Below, in pieces: positions 62,669-64,000 of a stretch of 64,000 nt of DNA. Within the stretch, counting starts at the first letter, position 1. Each line of letters opens with the position of its first letter. The notes under the pieces were generated by a model. It was not told the origin of the DNA. It did not search any database and worked only from the letters and a program-made list of their open reading frames with translations. The stretch covers positions 3,255,501 to 3,319,500 of the forward strand of contig NZ_CP049744.1 in the NCBI RefSeq assembly GCF_000760935.2. Direction: 5' to 3'. The stretch is from Rhodococcoides fascians A25f (GTDB taxonomy: Bacteria; Actinomycetota; Actinomycetes; Mycobacteriales; Mycobacteriaceae). The translations under genes and the position numbers were made by a program.

Positions 62669-64000
62669 TCAGTACCCCGGCGGCAGCTGCTCGAACATCT
62701 CCCGGGTCACCGCAACAGCGTTGTCCGAGCTGCCCCCGCGCACCACGAGGGTGGCGAACGCAATGTCGCCTCGATAGCCGACGAACCACGAGTGCGAGCC
62801 GCCTTCGACCTCGGCCTCACCGGTCTTTCCGTAGACCTCACCCTGGTCTGCGATGCGCTCGGCCGTACCGCTGGTGACCACCGATCGCATCATCCCGCGT
62901 AGTCCGTCGACCATCGCCGGTTCGATCGGCGGGTGATCGCCGGTGATCACCGTGTCGCGTCCCACCAACAGGTTCGGCACCGGAGTCGAACCGTGGGCCA
63001 CCGTCGCCGCGGCCAAGGCCATGCCGAAGGTGGAGACGACCACCTTGCCCTGCCCGAAGCCGTCCTCGGTGCGTTGGACGAGCTCGTCCGCCGGGGGCAC
63101 CGAACCCGAGTCGGTCGGCAGCCCGACGACGTCGTAGTCCGGGCCGACGCCGAACTGGGATGCCGCGACAGTCAACGCGTCGGGCGACATCTCACTGGCC
63201 AGTTTCGCGAACGAGGTGTTGCACGATCGAGTGAACGCGGTACTCATCGTCACGTCGCCGAGCGCGAACTCGTTGTAGTTGGGCACACTGCGCTCACCGA
63301 TCTCGATGCGACCCGGGCACGGAACGGTACTGCCCGGGGTCGCCAGTCCGCTCGAAATGGCCGCGCCGGCGGTGATGATCTTGAACGTCGATCCGGGCGG
63401 GTAGAGACCGGCGGAGGCCACCGGTCCGTCCCGGTCGGCGGCCGGGTTCTGCGCTACCGCGAGGATCGCACCCGTCGACGGTTGGATGACCACCGTCATC
63501 GCCTGCTCGGTGCGCGCGTTCACCGCTCGCTGCGCCGCGACCTGGATATTGCGATCGAGGCTGATCGAGAAGGATGGAGCGGGCTGCGGCGGAGTGTCGG
63601 TCAGGACGTCGACGTCGACGCCGTTCCGGTTGCTGGTCACCACGCTCCAGCCCGCCTGACCGTCGACCTCGTCGATGACGGCCTTCTTGACCTGACCCAC
63701 CAGATCCGGCGCGAACGTGGGATCGGTGGACACCAGATCCGACTCGTCGGATGCCGTGACACCGGGAATCTCGGTGAGCGCTGCCGAGATGGGCTGAAAG
63801 TCGCTCTCGCGCAGCAGTGCCACCGGATAGTCGCCGTCGACCGAGGTCGCCGACTCCACGATGGACTGAGCCGTGATCGACGCGTCGAACGGAGTCAGCA
63901 GAGTCGACAACGCAGTCGCAGATGCCACCACATTGTTCGCGTTCGCTGCGTCGAACTTGATTCGATGCACGACGCCGGGCACCAGAACGTCGGTTCCGGA
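62669..64000 (-). CDS. penicillin-binding transpeptidase (5' end outside window)
   Basis: The visible 443 residues are the C-terminal part of a class B penicillin-binding protein (transpeptidase). Catalytic motifs: GSTFK (SxxK, Ser near residue 211 of the visible part), SCN (SxN) near 270, and KTG in YGKTGEAEV near 395. An N-terminal part of the visible sequence (about 1-150) fits the PBP dimerisation / NTF2-like region. It matches Rv2864c in place and type, a lipoprotein PBP. The N-terminus, probably a signal peptide, lies beyond base 64000. Confidence 0.9.
   Translation of the reverse strand, partial: SGTDVLVPGVVHRIKFDAANANNVVASATALSTLLTPFDASITAQSIVESATSVDGDYPVALLRESDFQPISAALTEIPGVTASDESDLVSTDPTFAPDLVGQVKKAVIDEVDGQAGWSVVTSNRNGVDVDVLTDTPPQPAPSFSISLDRNIQVAAQRAVNARTEQAMTVVIQPSTGAILAVAQNPAADRDGPVASAGLYPPGSTFKIITAGAAISSGLATPGSTVPCPGRIEIGERSVPNYNEFALGDVTMSTAFTRSCNTSFAKLASEMSPDALTVAASQFGVGPDYDVVGLPTDSGSVPPADELVQRTEDGFGQGKVVVSTFGMALAAATVAHGSTPVPNLLVGRDTVITGDHPPIEPAMVDGLRGMMRSVVTSGTAERIADQGEVYGKTGEAEVEGGSHSWFVGYRGDIAFATLVVRGGSSDNAVAVTREMFEQLPPGY

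Overview
This 64 kb window is chromosomal core DNA from a high-GC, mycolic-acid-type actinobacterium, most likely Rhodococcus or a close relative in the Nocardiaceae. The taxonomic call is inference from gene content. It rests on mycothione reductase (mycothiol chemistry), a PptT/PptH pair, an EfpA-like exporter, stand-alone polyprenol-phosphate mannose synthase, many GTG starts, and gene order recalled from Mycobacterium tuberculosis around Rv2782c-Rv2795c and Rv2836c-Rv2864c. I see no insertion sequence, prophage, CRISPR array, tRNA or rRNA.

Layout. 1-7.9 kb: an FHA-ABC exporter, a ComB-like phosphatase, Ppm mannosyltransferase, a short-chain dehydrogenase, a frameshifted acyltransferase, a TetR regulator and an M16 peptidase. 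8-12 kb: pnp, rpsO and ribF, with a structured rpsO-pnp spacer. 12.1-15.5 kb: a manganese ABC transporter and its DtxR/MntR-type regulator, sharing a DNA motif. 15.5-18.1 kb: truB-pptT-pptH. 18.3-21.5 kb: molybdate uptake (Mop-type regulator, modABC). 21.4-29.8 kb: the translation operon rimP-nusA-ylxR-infB-DUF503-rbfA-nrnA-MATE on the minus strand. 30-34.8 kb: a Tat lipoprotein/ferritin-like pair, a DHA2 exporter with a divergent TetR regulator, and an acyl-CoA dehydrogenase. 34.8-40 kb: proS, yaaA, a DUF2786 protein and mgtE. 40-51.6 kb: efpA, cysG, an ABC-F ATPase, a PhoD-like phosphatase, a quinone-oxidoreductase-type enzyme, and cobalamin genes (chelatase, cobO, cobB, cobE-like). 51.6-51.9 kb: a cobalamin riboswitch, a long hairpin and tandem 34-bp repeats. 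52-64 kb: an acetyltransferase, mqo, an alpha/beta hydrolase plus mtr, a YtrA-type GntR/ABC operon, cobQ, map, a GAF-LuxR regulator and the 3' part of a penicillin-binding protein.

How it works together. Three small-molecule circuits can be read from the DNA. Cobalamin probably feeds back through a riboswitch on the chelatase-cobO-cobB operon. Manganese is probably sensed by the DtxR-type protein at sites over the mntA and mntR starts. Molybdate uptake is grouped with a Mop-domain DNA-binding protein. The least ordinary items are a dispersed repeat that sits at the 3' ends of rbfA and map as well as in tandem near 51.9 kb, the frameshifted acyltransferase, and the heavily structured spacers of pnp and infB. 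I found no convincing undescribed multi-gene system.
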